Position numbers and translations under genes: made by a program | Source of the DNA: Burkholderiales bacterium | GTDB lineage: Bacteria > Pseudomonadota > Gammaproteobacteria > Burkholderiales > Burkholderiaceae_C | Direction: 5' to 3' | Length of the DNA stretch: 64,000 bases | NCBI GenBank assembly: GCA_016191525.1 | Contig: JACPOK010000037.1 | Location: 62,001 to 126,000, forward strand | Notes under the pieces: generated by a model | Databases searched by the model: none | The model's input: only the letters and a program-made list of their open reading frames with translations | Told to the model about the DNA's origin: nothing | In this document: positions 51,203 to 59,429 of the stretch, piece by piece | How positions within the stretch are numbered: position 1 is the stretch's first letter | Layout of the letters: every line of letters starts with the position of its first letter

Positions 51203-51672
51203 TCCACCACCTCTCCATCGCCGCGCGCGATCCCGAGAACGTTGCCACGGTGTTCGCCGAAATCTTCGGCGGCGGCGTGGTCATCCCCTTCCGCCCGAAC
51301 CATGGCAGCTTCATGGTGTTCCAGCTTGATGACGTGGGCACCGAGATCGAGATCCACCCGCTGGGCACCACGCTCGAGCCTGATGACCCGGGCTTCATCC
51401 GCGGCGCGCGAAGCAGTGGTGGCGTGGCCACCCATTTCGCGTTAAGCGTGGATGCGAGCGAAGAGAATATCCTCATGATCGCGGCGCGCCAGGGCTGGCT
51501 GTGCCGGCGCACGCAGCGCGCGGAGTTTCCGCTTGTGGAGATGTGGATCGAAAACGAGGTCCTGTGCGAGCTGCTGCCGCCCGATTGCGCGGCGAAGTAC
51601 CTGGAAGTCAACCGCGCCATGAAGGCCGGTGTATTGCAAGAGCGTGCGCAAGCCGCGAAAGGAAAGAAATGA
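51199..51672 (+). CDS. VOC-family (glyoxalase-like) protein
   Basis: A 157-residue protein of the vicinal oxygen chelate fold. MIHHLSIAARDPENVATVFAEI is the usual first beta-alpha-beta of a VOC unit with a metal His, and EIEIHPLG and MWIENEVLCELLPP are the later strands, with a final Glu as metal ligand. Such single units dimerise and bind divalent metals. It overlaps the hydrolase gene (ATGA, 51199) and the nitroreductase gene. Confidence 0.8.
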   Translation: MIHHLSIAARDPENVATVFAEIFGGGVVIPFRPNHGSFMVFQLDDVGTEIEIHPLGTTLEPDDPGFIRGARSSGGVATHFALSVDASEENILMIAARQGWLCRRTQRAEFPLVEMWIENEVLCELLPPDCAAKYLEVNRAMKAGVLQERAQAAKGKK

Positions 51673-52262
51673 GCAACGAACGCATCGCCGACGCCCCCAT
51701 CGACAGCCAGTTCCTCGATCGCTGGTCGCCGCGCGCATTCGACACCAGCTTCACCCTTACCGAAGTCGGCCTTGCGCCGCTGTTCGAGGCGGCGCGCTGG
51801 GCGCCCTCGGCGTTCAACTGGCAGCCCTGGCGATTTGCCTTTGCGCTGCGCCAGGAACCGGGCTGGGCGGATTTTGTCGATCTGCTGATGCCCTTCAACG
51901 CTATGTGGGCGAAAAATGCCTCGGCGCTGATCTTCGTGACGTCGGAAACGCAGATCAAGAAACCGATGGACGAGGAGCTGTCGCCCTCGCACAGCCACGC
52001 GTTCGACACGGGCGCCGCCTGCGCCCTGCTGGCGCTGCAGGCGCGGCGCGAAGGCCTGTACACGCACACCCTGAACGGCATCCACATGGACCGCGTCAAG
52101 ACCCGGCTGGGCGTGCCGGCGACCCAGCGCGTGGAGGCCGCGATTGCTGTCGGCAAGCTCGGCGACCGTGCCAGCCTGCCTGAGCGCCTGCAGGCAAGGG
52201 AGACGCCGAGCAGCCGCAAGCCGGTTGCCGAATTCGCGGCCAGGGCCCGGCTGCAGGATTGA
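51669..52262 (+). CDS. Nitroreductase family protein
   Basis: A 197-residue FMN-binding protein. RWSPRAFDTSFTLTEVGLAP and FEAARWAPSAFNWQPWRF are the classical N-terminal signature, and MDRVKTRLGVPATQRVEAAI gives the C-terminal flavin contact. It reduces nitro groups, quinones or double bonds with NAD(P)H. It overlaps the VOC gene by four bases (ATGA) and precedes the transporter gene. Substrate unknown. Confidence 0.9.
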   Translation: MSNERIADAPIDSQFLDRWSPRAFDTSFTLTEVGLAPLFEAARWAPSAFNWQPWRFAFALRQEPGWADFVDLLMPFNAMWAKNASALIFVTSETQIKKPMDEELSPSHSHAFDTGAACALLALQARREGLYTHTLNGIHMDRVKTRLGVPATQRVEAAIAVGKLGDRASLPERLQARETPSSRKPVAEFAARARLQD

Positions 52263-52279
52263 GCGGCGCCAGACCCCAC

Positions 52280-53521
52280 ATGCCCGCGACGACCTGGGAC
52301 CGCCGCTACGAATTCAAGGCAGTCGGCCTGCTGGCCCTGGGCCTGGGCATGGTGGGCCTGGACCGCTTCATCATCAACCCGCTGTTCCCGGTGATGCAGA
52401 AGGACCTTGGCCTGAACTACCAAGACCTGGGCCTGATCTCCGGCGTACTGGCGCTGACCTGGGGCCTGGCTTCGGTCTATGCGGGGCGCCTTGCGGACCG
52501 CATCGGCCGTAAGAAAGTGCTGATGGCGGCGATCACGCTGTTCTCTCTCCTGGTCGCCACCACAGGGCTGGCAGCCGGCCTGGCCAGCCTGTTGCTGATC
52601 CGCGCGTTGATGGGGCTGGCCGAAGGCGCCTACGTGCCGCCGAGCATCGTGGCGACGGTGGTGGCCGCCAAGCCGGCGCGGGTGGGGCTGATGACCGGCA
52701 TCCAGCAGATGGCGATGCCACTGGTCGGTCTGGGCCTGGGGCCGGTGCTGGCCGTGGCCCTGCTGAAGGTCGTGCCTTCGTGGCATTGGGTATTCGCGAT
52801 CGCCGCGCTGCCCGGCCTGCTGCTGGCCGTGGTGATGGCCAGGGTGCTGCGCGACGATGCGCCGCCGGCGCGGGCCGTGCCGGCCGCGCCGCAACCGGGG
52901 CGCTGGCCGGAAGTGCTGCGCCACCGCGGCGTCATCGTTAACACCGTCGCGATGTTCTGCTACCTGACCTGCATGATCACGCTGGGTGCGTTCATGCCCA
53001 GCTACCTGACCGACCACCTCCACCTCGGCCTGGACCAGATGGCCTTTGTGCTGGCTGGCATGGGAGGCGGCAGCGCGGGCCTGCTCGTCGTACCGGCGCT
53101 GTCGGACCGCCTGGGCCGCAAACCGGTGATGGTGATGGCGCTGGTGATCCAGCTCGCTGCGCTGGCGCTGCTGCCCGGCGTCGGTGCCGAGCCGGCCAAG
53201 CTGTTTGCCATCCTGCTGGTCGCGATGTTCATGAATGCCGGCGTCGTCGGCATCACTGTCGGCCCGCTCACCAGCGGCGCCGTGCCCCCCCGCCTGGCGA
53301 CCACGGCGACCGGCATCGTGGTCGGTGTCGGCGAGGTGCTGGGCGGCGCCATCGCACCCGCCGTGGCCGGTGCGATGGCGCATCGCATGGGCATCGAGAT
53401 CATCCTGGCCATTGCGCTGGCTGCGTGCGCGGCGGCCCTTGCCCTGGTGGTGCTGGGCGTGCGCGAACCCGGTGCCGCCTTGCCCCAGAAGAAATACAGC
53501 ACGGAAGAGAGCCATTCATGA
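52280..53521 (+). CDS. MFS transporter
   Basis: A 413-residue inner-membrane transporter with twelve predicted segments. RLADRIGRKKVLM in loop 2-3 and RLGRKPVMVMAL in loop 8-9 are the MFS signature motifs. LGMVGLDRFIINPLFPVMQ in segment 1 is like the aromatic-acid or sugar-phosphate subfamilies. The ATG at 52280 is used; a TTG at 52259 that overlaps the nitroreductase stop is possible. It probably imports or exports the operon's substrate. Confidence 0.9.
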   Translation: MPATTWDRRYEFKAVGLLALGLGMVGLDRFIINPLFPVMQKDLGLNYQDLGLISGVLALTWGLASVYAGRLADRIGRKKVLMAAITLFSLLVATTGLAAGLASLLLIRALMGLAEGAYVPPSIVATVVAAKPARVGLMTGIQQMAMPLVGLGLGPVLAVALLKVVPSWHWVFAIAALPGLLLAVVMARVLRDDAPPARAVPAAPQPGRWPEVLRHRGVIVNTVAMFCYLTCMITLGAFMPSYLTDHLHLGLDQMAFVLAGMGGGSAGLLVVPALSDRLGRKPVMVMALVIQLAALALLPGVGAEPAKLFAILLVAMFMNAGVVGITVGPLTSGAVPPRLATTATGIVVGVGEVLGGAIAPAVAGAMAHRMGIEIILAIALAACAAALALVVLGVREPGAALPQKKYSTEESHS

Positions 53522-54453
53522 ACAACACCGCATTGGCTGCGATGGCCGTCATGGCCGCCCTGGTGACGGCATCCTGCGCGACTGTGCAGATGCCGCCTGA
53601 TGCCGCCGGGAAGGTCAAGGCCCTGGGCCGTGTCGTCAACGGCCCGGCAACGGCCGAAATCTTTGCGCCGCGGGTGCTTGAGCGAGAGCCGTTCGCGAAC
53701 CTGAAAATCGAGCGCGATGCGCGCTACGGCCCGGCCGAGCGCAACCTGCTGGATGTGTTCCAGTCCACCGATGCCGCTTCGCCGCGCCCGGTGCTGGTCT
53801 TCGTTCACGGCGGCGGCTTTGTCGCCGGCGCGCGCCGCAGCCCCGGCAGCCCCTTCTACGACAACGTGATGCTGTGGGCCGTGCGCAACGGCATGGTCGG
53901 CGTGACCATGACCTACCGCATCGCGCCGCAGAATCCCTGGCCCGCCGGCGGCGAGGACGTCGCCCTGGCGGTGAAGTGGGTGCACGAAAATATCGCGACA
54001 CGCGGCGGCGATCCGCAGCGGGTCTTCATCCTCGGCCATTCGGCCGGCGCGGCGCATGTTGCCGATTACCTGGCCAGCCCGCGCTTGCAGCAGGTGCGCG
54101 GATCGGGGCTCGCCGCGGCAATGCTCCTGTCGGGCGCCTACCAGGTGGCGCCGCCGCTGGTCGTGCCCGCCTACCACGGGAGCGACCCGTCTCGGTACGC
54201 CGGGCAATCGTCGCTGCCGGGGTTGCTCGCGTCCACGGTGCCGCTGTTCGTCGGCTCGGCCGAGCTCGATCCACCGCCGTTCGCGCAGCAATCCGTTGAT
54301 CTGGTCGAGGCGCTGTGCAAGGCCTCGCGCTGCCCCGCCTCGGCCGTCTTCGCGGACCACAACCATATGGCCCAGCCCTACTCGCTGCACACCGACGACC
54401 GTGTGGTGAGCGAAGCTTTGCTGAAATTCATCAGGGGAATTCCCCGCCCATGA
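53518..54453 (+). CDS. Alpha/beta hydrolase lipoprotein (esterase-like)
   Basis: A 311-residue esterase of the alpha/beta-hydrolase-3 type. The N-terminus ends in a lipobox (LVTASCAT), so it is a lipoprotein facing the periplasm. VFVHGGGFVAG is the HGGG oxyanion-hole motif, GHSAGAAH the nucleophile elbow, and ADHNHMAQPY the His region. It overlaps the MFS gene and the metallo-beta-lactamase-fold gene by four bases each (ATGA). The substrate is unknown. Confidence 0.88.
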   Translation: MNNTALAAMAVMAALVTASCATVQMPPDAAGKVKALGRVVNGPATAEIFAPRVLEREPFANLKIERDARYGPAERNLLDVFQSTDAASPRPVLVFVHGGGFVAGARRSPGSPFYDNVMLWAVRNGMVGVTMTYRIAPQNPWPAGGEDVALAVKWVHENIATRGGDPQRVFILGHSAGAAHVADYLASPRLQQVRGSGLAAAMLLSGAYQVAPPLVVPAYHGSDPSRYAGQSSLPGLLASTVPLFVGSAELDPPPFAQQSVDLVEALCKASRCPASAVFADHNHMAQPYSLHTDDRVVSEALLKFIRGIPRP

Positions 54454-55940
54454 CCATCGTCCGCCGCCGCCTGTTGCTCGCCGCCCCCTTGGGCTTCCTC
54501 TTGCATTCCTGCGCCAATACCCCGCCGCCCGCTGCTTCCGCGCAGGACGCTGACGCTACCCTGCGGCAGGTGGACCTGGCCACCGGCGCGGGCAAGGTTA
54601 AATCCATCGCGTTCATCGCCACCGGCAGCGGCGGCTCGGTCGGCCAGGCCTTCGCGCCCGGCCAGGCCTGGCCGACGATGAACTACTCGCGCCTGGCGCG
54701 CCGCATGGACTATGACAAGGGCGCCATCGCCGAGGACTACGTGCGCACCCGCTCCGAGCCGACCGGCGGCGGCATGCTGCCGCTGATGGGACAGGGCGAG
54801 TCGCGCGCCGCGGGCTTCGCGCTTGGCGACCATGCATGGAACGCCGGCCCCAACAATTCCGCGGTGCCCTCCCCCACCGGGCTGGACGCGCGCCTGGTGG
54901 ACTTGTGGACATCGCCGCATGGCGTGCTGCATGCCGCGCGGCGCTGGGGCGCGCGCGCGGGCACTGCCCAGGACAACGGGCAGGCATTCACAACGCTGAG
55001 CTTTGCCGTGCCTGGCCACCTCGAAGCCACGGCATGGATCGATGCGCAGGGCCTGGTTGCCCGTGTCGATGCACGCATGCCGCACCCGGTGCTGGGTGAC
55101 ACCGAAGTCATCACCCGCTACCTGCACTGGAGCGAGGTCGGCGCCGGCGTCAGGTTCCCGATGCGCATCCGCCAGACCCAGGGCGGCTTCGACGCGCTGG
55201 ATGTGTCGGTTCATTCGGTCGAACTCAATCCCGTGGTCGACCTGGTGGTGCTGGAGAACGTTCGCCAGTTCAAGGAGCGTGTGCACGCCGAGCAGGCCGC
55301 GGATGGCGTCTGGTTCATCACCGAGGGATCGCACAACAGCGTGCTGATCGAGATGAGCGACCATCTCATGCTGGTCGAAAGCCCGGTCAACGACGCGCGC
55401 GCACAGGCCGTGCTGGCCGAGGCACGCCGGCTGGCGCCGGGCAAGCCGGTACGCTACGTCGTCGGCACCCATCATCACTTCGACCATGCCGGCGGCCTGC
55501 GCGCCGCGGCGGCCGAAGGCGCCACGCTGGTCACCAGCGCCATGGCCAGGCCCTACTACGAACGCATCTTCGCCAATCCCAATCGCATCCAGCCGGATCG
55601 CCTGGCGCAATCGGGCAAGACCGCCACCATCATCGGCGTCGGCGGCAAGCAGGTTTTCAGCGACGGGCGCCGCAGCGTGGAAGTGCACGAGATGCAGGGC
55701 AGCGTGCATTCGCAGGGCCTGCTGATCGTTTACCTCCCCGCCGAGCGCCTGCTGGTCCAGGCCGACTCCTACACCCCGGGCCTGTACACCAACCCCGCGC
55801 CCGGCCTGGTCAACGCCAACAACCAGAACCTGGTCGACAACATCGACCGCCTCGCCCTGAAGGTCGATCGCATCCTGCCGCTGCACGGCCGCATTTCACC
55901 GATGGCCGAGTTTCTCGGCACCATCGGCCGACGCCCTTAG
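54450..55940 (+). CDS. Metallo-beta-lactamase-fold lipoprotein hydrolase
   Basis: A 496-residue protein with a lipoprotein signal (LLLAAPLGFLLHSCAN) and a two-part structure: an N-terminal beta-rich domain (residues 35-270) and an MBL-fold domain from about residue 275. VVGTHHHFDHAGGL is the HxHxDH zinc motif, and MQGSVHSQGLLIVYLP with LLVQADSYTP supplies further ligands. It closes the operon that begins at 49931. Its 3' end abuts a decayed glutathione transferase gene. Substrate unknown, perhaps a lactone or ester. Confidence 0.88.
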   Translation: MTIVRRRLLLAAPLGFLLHSCANTPPPAASAQDADATLRQVDLATGAGKVKSIAFIATGSGGSVGQAFAPGQAWPTMNYSRLARRMDYDKGAIAEDYVRTRSEPTGGGMLPLMGQGESRAAGFALGDHAWNAGPNNSAVPSPTGLDARLVDLWTSPHGVLHAARRWGARAGTAQDNGQAFTTLSFAVPGHLEATAWIDAQGLVARVDARMPHPVLGDTEVITRYLHWSEVGAGVRFPMRIRQTQGGFDALDVSVHSVELNPVVDLVVLENVRQFKERVHAEQAADGVWFITEGSHNSVLIEMSDHLMLVESPVNDARAQAVLAEARRLAPGKPVRYVVGTHHHFDHAGGLRAAAAEGATLVTSAMARPYYERIFANPNRIQPDRLAQSGKTATIIGVGGKQVFSDGRRSVEVHEMQGSVHSQGLLIVYLPAERLLVQADSYTPGLYTNPAPGLVNANNQNLVDNIDRLALKVDRILPLHGRISPMAEFLGTIGRRP

Positions 55941-56272
55941 CCGGAGGAATCGCGGCGAAGAGCCGCCTGGGGAAGGCGCCGGTCCTCGGGCTCAAGCATC
56001 TCGTACCGCAGGATCAGGGTTTGTGGAAAAGTCAACGAGGCTTCACCAAAGTGGAGTCCGTTCAAGTAAGCGCATAGTCCGCCTCATTGCTCTGCACGTT
56101 CAGCGAACCTGGCGCGTAACGGCTGGCCAGCTACTGGCAGATCGCAGCCGATTCGGTCATGCACGCGAGGCGGGAAGGGCGGTGCCTTCAGGTCGTAGGG
56201 CAGACCAAGCTCTTCCAGTATCCACAGAACGCGAAACGAGCGGGCGTTTTCCCAGTGGTAGAGCGTGATCAT
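55937..56272 (-). pseudogene. Decayed glutathione S-transferase gene
   Basis: On the minus strand an intact start (ATG 56272) gives MITLYHWENARSFRVLWILE and continues ELGLPYDLKAP, the first strands of a glutathione transferase, but goes out of frame near residue 31 and stops at 56084. A different frame nearer 56050-55945 reads LNGLHFGEASLTFPQTLILR and then YEMLEPEDRRLPQ, the C-terminal helix region of such enzymes. The centre is missing, and the fragment ends at the operon stop. It is a remnant with at least one deletion and frameshift. Confidence 0.75.
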
Positions 56273-56288
56273 CTGCCATCCCGGAAGG

Positions 56289-56320
56289 CCGCAAGCCCTG
56301 AAGTCCATCAGGGCTTGCGG
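56289..56320. terminator. 12-bp perfect hairpin downstream of esterase gene
   Basis: CCGCAAGCCCTG and CAGGGCTTGCGG enclose an eight-base loop (AAGTCCAT). It lies 12 bases after the minus-strand esterase stop and is a probable terminator for it, though no T run follows on that strand. Confidence 0.6.
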
Positions 56321-56331
56321 GGACCCGCGCC

Positions 56332-57972
56332 TTACAGGCGGGTGGAAGGCGGCTGGCCGTACCAGAAGCCGCACTGGTGCGCGCCGTAGGCATCGACATT
56401 GGCCGTCGAAGCGGCATGGGTCAGGTTCAGCACGCCGCGCTGGCTTGCCGAATACGCCTGCCATTGCGGCAGCGTGCCATCCACATTGGGATTGCCGCTC
56501 TTGGCGAAGTTGGCGAAGGCCTTCGACATGGTTTGTGCCAGCTGCAGCTGCGCCGGCGTCGTGGGGCTGGTCATCTGGTCGAACCAGTAGTTCACGTCCG
56601 CGCCGTGGAAGGCACCGTAAGTGATGTTGTTGTTGGGCGGCAGGCGGTTCGCGAGCGACAGGGCGTTGGTATAGGGCGCCTTCTCCGAGAACTGGTAGAC
56701 GTAGGCCTTGGCGGTGGCGGGCAGCGCGTTCGCGATGTTGTCGGTGTCCTGCAGGATGCCGCAGGTCACGCGGAAGTCGCCGTAGACCCGCGCCAGCGCC
56801 TGGTTGGGCGTTGCGTAGGAAGCCGGCGGATAGAGTGCCGACACCGCGGTGGGATTGGCCAGCCCCAGGAAGCCGGCGATGCCGACCGGCTCATAGGTGG
56901 CTGCGCTGAGCGGCGCCTGGCCGAACGCCGCGCTCACGAAGAACGTGCCTTCGTCCTCGACCACACCGGTCATCAGCGGAACCTTGGCGAAGTTTCCGCT
57001 GCTGAAAGCCAGCGACGTCGATGTCGTGAGAAATTTCCCGTCGACGATCGGCAGCCATGCGGAGAGATTGCCCGTGCCGCCAATGGGTGGCGGCACCGCG
57101 CCGACCAGCGTGGTGGTGGCAGGCAGGGCGCGCAGGCAGGCCGCGATCTGCGCATTGGTGCCGGCGCTGTTGCAGGTCCACGGCGCGGCGAACGAGACGC
57201 CGGCCGCTTCCGACTGCGCCAGGGTCGCCTGCAGCCTGCTGAAGCCGCCGCTTTGCGGCGCCGCCTTGGCGAACAGGCCCGAGGACATCGGCGAGGCCAT
57301 GTGGCTGAACACCGACAGGCCGCCGGCCGAACCGCCGGTGATCGTCACGTTGGCCGGGTCGCCGCCGAAGGCCGAGATGTTCTGCTTGACCCACGCCAGC
57401 GCGGCGTTCTGGTCCATCAGGCCGTAGTTGCCCGAGGCCGCGTTTTCAGCGGTGAGCGCGGGGTGCGCCAGGAAACCGAGGGCGCTCAGCCGGTAATTGA
57501 TCGATACCAGGATGACGTTGTTGTTCTTCGCCAGCGAAGTGCCGTCCTGGAAGGCGCTGGAGCCCAGCACGAAGCCGCCGCCGTGGATCGCGACGATCAC
57601 AGGCAGGGGCGCGGCCGGTGCGGCTTCCGGGCGGTAGATGTTCAGGAACAGGCAGTCCTCGCTGCCGGAAGGCGTGAAGGTCGGCGGGGGCCCGGCTTGC
57701 AGGCATTGCGCTCCGGCCGTCTTGGTTTCCAGAACCGCGGCACGGGCCGGCGCCGGCGCGGGGGCTTTCCAGCGCAGCGCGCCGGTCGGGGCTGCCGCAT
57801 AGGGAACGCCCAGGAACTGCACGACGCCGTTGGCTGCAGTGCCCTTTACCGCGCCCTGCTGTGTTTGCGCCAGCGTAGGGTCCGGCGGCGTGCTGCTGCC
57901 GCCTCCGCAACCCGCCAGGGCGAGTGCCGCGGCCACGAGCGCGAAATGTCTCCAAACGATTGATCGAATCAT
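56332..57972 (-). CDS. Type-B carboxylesterase lipoprotein
   Basis: A 546-residue esterase, a paralogue of the one at 38624. The N-terminus carries a lipobox (LALAGCGGG). SEDCLFLNIYRPE and TGGSAGGLSVFS with the nucleophilic Ser are present, with EDEGTFFV near the acidic residue and GAFHGADVNYW near the His. The start at 57972 has an AGGAGAC ribosome binding site. The two paralogues share N-terminal architecture and may act on related esters. A palindrome (57997-58014) lies upstream. Confidence 0.93.
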   Translation of the reverse strand: MIRSIVWRHFALVAAALALAGCGGGSSTPPDPTLAQTQQGAVKGTAANGVVQFLGVPYAAAPTGALRWKAPAPAPARAAVLETKTAGAQCLQAGPPPTFTPSGSEDCLFLNIYRPEAAPAAPLPVIVAIHGGGFVLGSSAFQDGTSLAKNNNVILVSINYRLSALGFLAHPALTAENAASGNYGLMDQNAALAWVKQNISAFGGDPANVTITGGSAGGLSVFSHMASPMSSGLFAKAAPQSGGFSRLQATLAQSEAAGVSFAAPWTCNSAGTNAQIAACLRALPATTTLVGAVPPPIGGTGNLSAWLPIVDGKFLTTSTSLAFSSGNFAKVPLMTGVVEDEGTFFVSAAFGQAPLSAATYEPVGIAGFLGLANPTAVSALYPPASYATPNQALARVYGDFRVTCGILQDTDNIANALPATAKAYVYQFSEKAPYTNALSLANRLPPNNNITYGAFHGADVNYWFDQMTSPTTPAQLQLAQTMSKAFANFAKSGNPNVDGTLPQWQAYSASQRGVLNLTHAASTANVDAYGAHQCGFWYGQPPSTRL

Positions 57973-57996
57973 TGCTTGTCTCCTGCTTTTTCTCAC

Positions 57997-58014
57997 AACG
58001 GAACCATTTCCGTT
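57997..58014. promoter_or_regulatory. AACGGAA-N4-TTCCGTT inverted repeat
   Basis: A seven-base perfect inverted repeat with a CCAT spacer lies 25 bases upstream of the esterase start. It resembles binding sites of IclR- or MarR-type regulators in shape; no such gene is next to it. It probably controls the esterase. Confidence 0.4.
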
Positions 58015-58069
58015 TCAGGTTGATGTTAGGAATCCCCGGACAGAAAAACCAATACTGGATGCGGGTGGG

Positions 58070-58094
58070 CAGTCATACTTCCAGCGTATGACTG
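58070..58094 (-). terminator. 9-bp hairpin after the ABC binding-protein gene
   Basis: CAGTCATAC and GTATGACTG enclose a seven-base loop (TTCCAGC). It starts four bases after the stop of the minus-strand binding-protein gene. It is likely a transcription end or an mRNA stabiliser between that gene and the esterase gene. Confidence 0.5.
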
Positions 58095-58097
58095 AGC

Positions 58098-59237
58098 TCA
58101 CTTCAGCGGGTCGGCCTTGACCCAGCGATTGCCCTTGAGTTCCACCACCACCACGTCGGCAGGACCCATTCCGATGTGGCTTTGCGGGGAGAAGCGGATG
58201 GTCTGGAAGCTTTTGACCGGCGTCGATTCCAGGTAGCGCTTGACGTCGTCGGCATTGGCCGGGTCGGCGACGTTGCGCAGGACCGACTCCGCGACGTCGA
58301 CCATGCCCAGCGCGATCATGTTGATCATGTCGGCGCGCTCGCCACCGCGGGCCTGCTCGTAGCTCCTGGTGAAATGGGTGGAGCGCTGGCGCTCGGCCGG
58401 GTCGGACAGAAGCTCGGGAACCACGCCCTTGAGCGCCACGCCCAGCAGGCGCCTGGGCATGTCGTCCTTGATTAGCGAGACGAAGGGATCGGAGATGTTG
58501 GCGTAGCTCACGATCAGCGGCTGCGTCAGGCCGAGATTGGCGTAGCTCTTGACGACCGTGGCCGCGCCGGCGCCGGTATAGGTGGAATAGATCAGCGCCG
58601 TCTCGGGGCCCGCGACGCGGGTGAGCTGGGTGGTGGCATCGGTGGCGCGCAGGTCGATGCGGGCCAGCGCGTACTTCACCCCGTGCGCGGGAAACACCGC
58701 GGCCGCGCTGGCGGCGCCGAGCTCGCCGCTGGTGTCGGTGGCCGCGATGATGCCAAGCTGCGCCACCCGGTTGGCCTTCGCATATTCGGCGACGGCGGTG
58801 GTGAGGCCCGCGTCGGCCGGGCTGGTCTGGAAGACGTAGCTGGAGGGCTCGGGCAGGATGCCGGGCGCCGGCGTGAGCATGACCGGCCCGTTCTTGACCA
58901 GCGGCATGGTGGCGCGAATCGCGCCGCTGACCGAGCCGTTGATCAGCAGCACCACGCCTTGCGCCAGCAGGTCGCGCGCGCAGGTCACGGCCTTGGCCGG
59001 GTTGCCCTCGTCGTTGCAATGGATCACCTGGATCTTGCGGCCCTTGATGCCCTTGCCAGCGTTGACCTCCTGCTCCCACCAGCGTACCGTTGCCAGCTGG
59101 CGGGTGCCCACCGTGGTCGCGGGGCCGGTGGTGGGGGTGATGAAGCCGATCTTCCATTCCTGCGCCGACGCGCCGGCCGGCACCGCCACGGCGGCGATGA
59201 AAGCCGCCGCGCCGGCAAGCTTCAAAAAGATTTGCAT
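58098..59237 (-). CDS. ABC transporter substrate-binding protein (LivJ-like)
   Basis: A 379-residue periplasmic binding protein. Signal peptide LKLAGAAAFIAAVAVPAGAS ends with AQ. The core matches branched-chain/amide or aromatic-acid binders: WKIGFITPTTGPATTVG, VIHCNDEGNPAKAV, LLINGSVSGAIRATMP, and TALIYSTYTGAGAATVV. Start 59237 has a GGAGACAC ribosome binding site. It is separated from the other transporter genes by the SARP regulator and the UbiX gene, and is divergent from the regulator. The ligand is probably an aromatic or branched carboxylate. Confidence 0.92.
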   Translation of the reverse strand: MQIFLKLAGAAAFIAAVAVPAGASAQEWKIGFITPTTGPATTVGTRQLATVRWWEQEVNAGKGIKGRKIQVIHCNDEGNPAKAVTCARDLLAQGVVLLINGSVSGAIRATMPLVKNGPVMLTPAPGILPEPSSYVFQTSPADAGLTTAVAEYAKANRVAQLGIIAATDTSGELGAASAAAVFPAHGVKYALARIDLRATDATTQLTRVAGPETALIYSTYTGAGAATVVKSYANLGLTQPLIVSYANISDPFVSLIKDDMPRRLLGVALKGVVPELLSDPAERQRSTHFTRSYEQARGGERADMINMIALGMVDVAESVLRNVADPANADDVKRYLESTPVKSFQTIRFSPQSHIGMGPADVVVVELKGNRWVKADPLK

Positions 59238-59289
59238 GCTGTGTCTCCTGGTTTGATTCTGGGCACGGGCCGGTACTGCGCGCCGCATA

Positions 59290-59304
59290 TTCCATTCAAT
59301 GGAA
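59290..59304. promoter_or_regulatory. TTCCATT-C-AATGGAA palindrome
   Basis: A perfect seven-base inverted repeat with a single central base between the divergent binding-protein gene and the SARP gene, like IclR-type operators. An imperfect relative, TTTCATTCAATGGAAA, is at 35939-35954 before the TetR gene. It may be the target of an unlinked regulator. Confidence 0.45.
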
Positions 59305-59429
59305 ATGAGGCGATGCCGCAGGTCGGGCGCGGCGGGTAAACGCTGATGCAGCGCGCCGAAGAAATTGATGGAATGAGCCGCGAACGCCGAAGCAAACCGG
59401 CCCCTTCCCACCCATGCGGGAGTTTTCAC

